NCBI RefSeq assembly: GCF_915070105.1
Contig: NZ_CAJZFJ010000032.1
Location: forward strand, 1-24,096
Length of the DNA stretch: 24,096 bases
Direction of reading: 5' to 3'
Source of the DNA: an uncultured Porphyromonas sp.
GTDB taxonomy: Bacteria > Bacteroidota > Bacteroidia > Bacteroidales > Porphyromonadaceae
A program made the translations under genes and the position numbers. The notes beneath the pieces were generated by a model. That model did not search any database. It was not told the origin of the DNA and worked only from the letters and a program-made list of their open reading frames with translations. Positions 22,900 to 24,096 of the stretch are shown here, one piece after another; position 1 is the stretch's first letter, and the number at the start of each line of letters is the position of its first letter.

Positions 22900-22930
22900 T
22901 TTGGTAGTTCGGAAAAAAGCAGTACCTTTG
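22900..22930 (+). promoter_or_regulatory. rRNA operon promoter P2
   Basis: TTTG (22900-22903), a 19-base spacer, then TACCTTTG (22923-22930). It is enclosed by TTTGCGG (22888-22894) and CCGCAAA (22934-22940). The spacing is the best of the two, and an A-rich run (GGAAAAAAG) lies in the spacer. Confidence 0.88.
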
Positions 22931-22937
22931 CAACCGC

Positions 22938-23165
22938 AAAACGCAAGACGGGTGGCCGGAAGTGATTGCGACCACGACGACGTATAAGCGATCTTTGAGA
23001 TAATTGATATTGACAAACAGAAGTGTAGTAACAAACGTTTAGGGAATATAAAGACCTAACCGTCAATTACGGACCTTTACTTAGGTAGAGATACACTAAT
23101 AGATCTGAAGCAAGAAAACATCTTCGGAGCAAGACAAACAGAAACAAAGTACAATAAAAATATTG
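22938..23165 (+). other. rRNA operon leader
   Basis: The transcribed leader between P2 and 16S. It contains ATCTTTGAGATAATTG (22991-23006), resembling the boxA-like element common in Bacteroidota rRNA leaders, followed by AT-rich sequence. The 5' strand of the 16S processing stem is expected here, but its partner lies outside the window. Confidence 0.55.

Positions 23166-24096
<931 letters not shown>

Noticed and set aside
22671..22907. 78-residue ORF upstream of 16S
   Set aside because: It runs through rRNA promoter P1 and the spacer between P1 and P2, which is regulatory sequence.

Overview
The window is from a Bacteroidales chromosome, most likely a Porphyromonas species. The partial 16S rRNA gene at the right end reads like Porphyromonas. 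The recognisable promoters use the Bacteroidota -7 element TAnnTTTG with TTG or TTTG about 19-21 bases upstream, and genes lack obvious Shine-Dalgarno sequences. There is a SusC/SusD pair and several lipoproteins with Bacteroidota-style signal peptides. Base composition is moderately GC-rich, with a more AT-rich patch around the LicD-like gene. The species cannot be fixed from what is visible.

Layout. (1) 1-1500: the last codons of rpsN (ribosomal protein S14), two hairpins, a LicD-family gene, and a tiny secreted protein with eight cysteines. (2) 1498-6450: a very long dyad terminator shared with a convergent SusD/SusC pair on the minus strand, preceded by a structured leader. (3) 6480-8320: a gene-free stretch with two short-period tandem repeats, then a secreted protein made of three TonB C-terminal domains. 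(4) 8477-9840: two tandem paralogous secreted proteins of unknown function behind a near-consensus promoter, ending in a bidirectional terminator. (5) 9861-14904: purL (purine biosynthesis) and an M23/LysM cell-wall hydrolase, each with its own promoter. (6) 14905-15518: gene-free DNA with a 22-bp palindromic tandem repeat and a 30-bp direct repeat. (7) 15519-21274: four consecutive minus-strand lipoprotein genes (plant-type LRR, two BspA-like LRR, one Pro/Lys-linker protein), with a hairpin in each gap and a clear promoter only before the first. (8) 21368-22186: an unrecognised secreted protein. (9) 22187-24096: a second copy of the 22-bp palindromic array, tandem rRNA promoters each enclosed by a TTTGCG/CGCAAA inverted repeat, and the first ~930 nt of 16S rRNA.

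Most protein genes here face the envelope: nutrient uptake (SusCD), TonB-like domains, peptidoglycan hydrolysis, and LRR lipoproteins of kinds that in other oral Bacteroidota mediate adhesion. No phage, transposase, CRISPR array or classical defence system is visible. The most unusual items are the paired 22-bp palindromic arrays, the promoter-flanking inverted repeats at the rRNA operon, the triple TonB_C protein, the CxxC-rich miniprotein, and the tandem paralogs sharing a 102-bp identical block.
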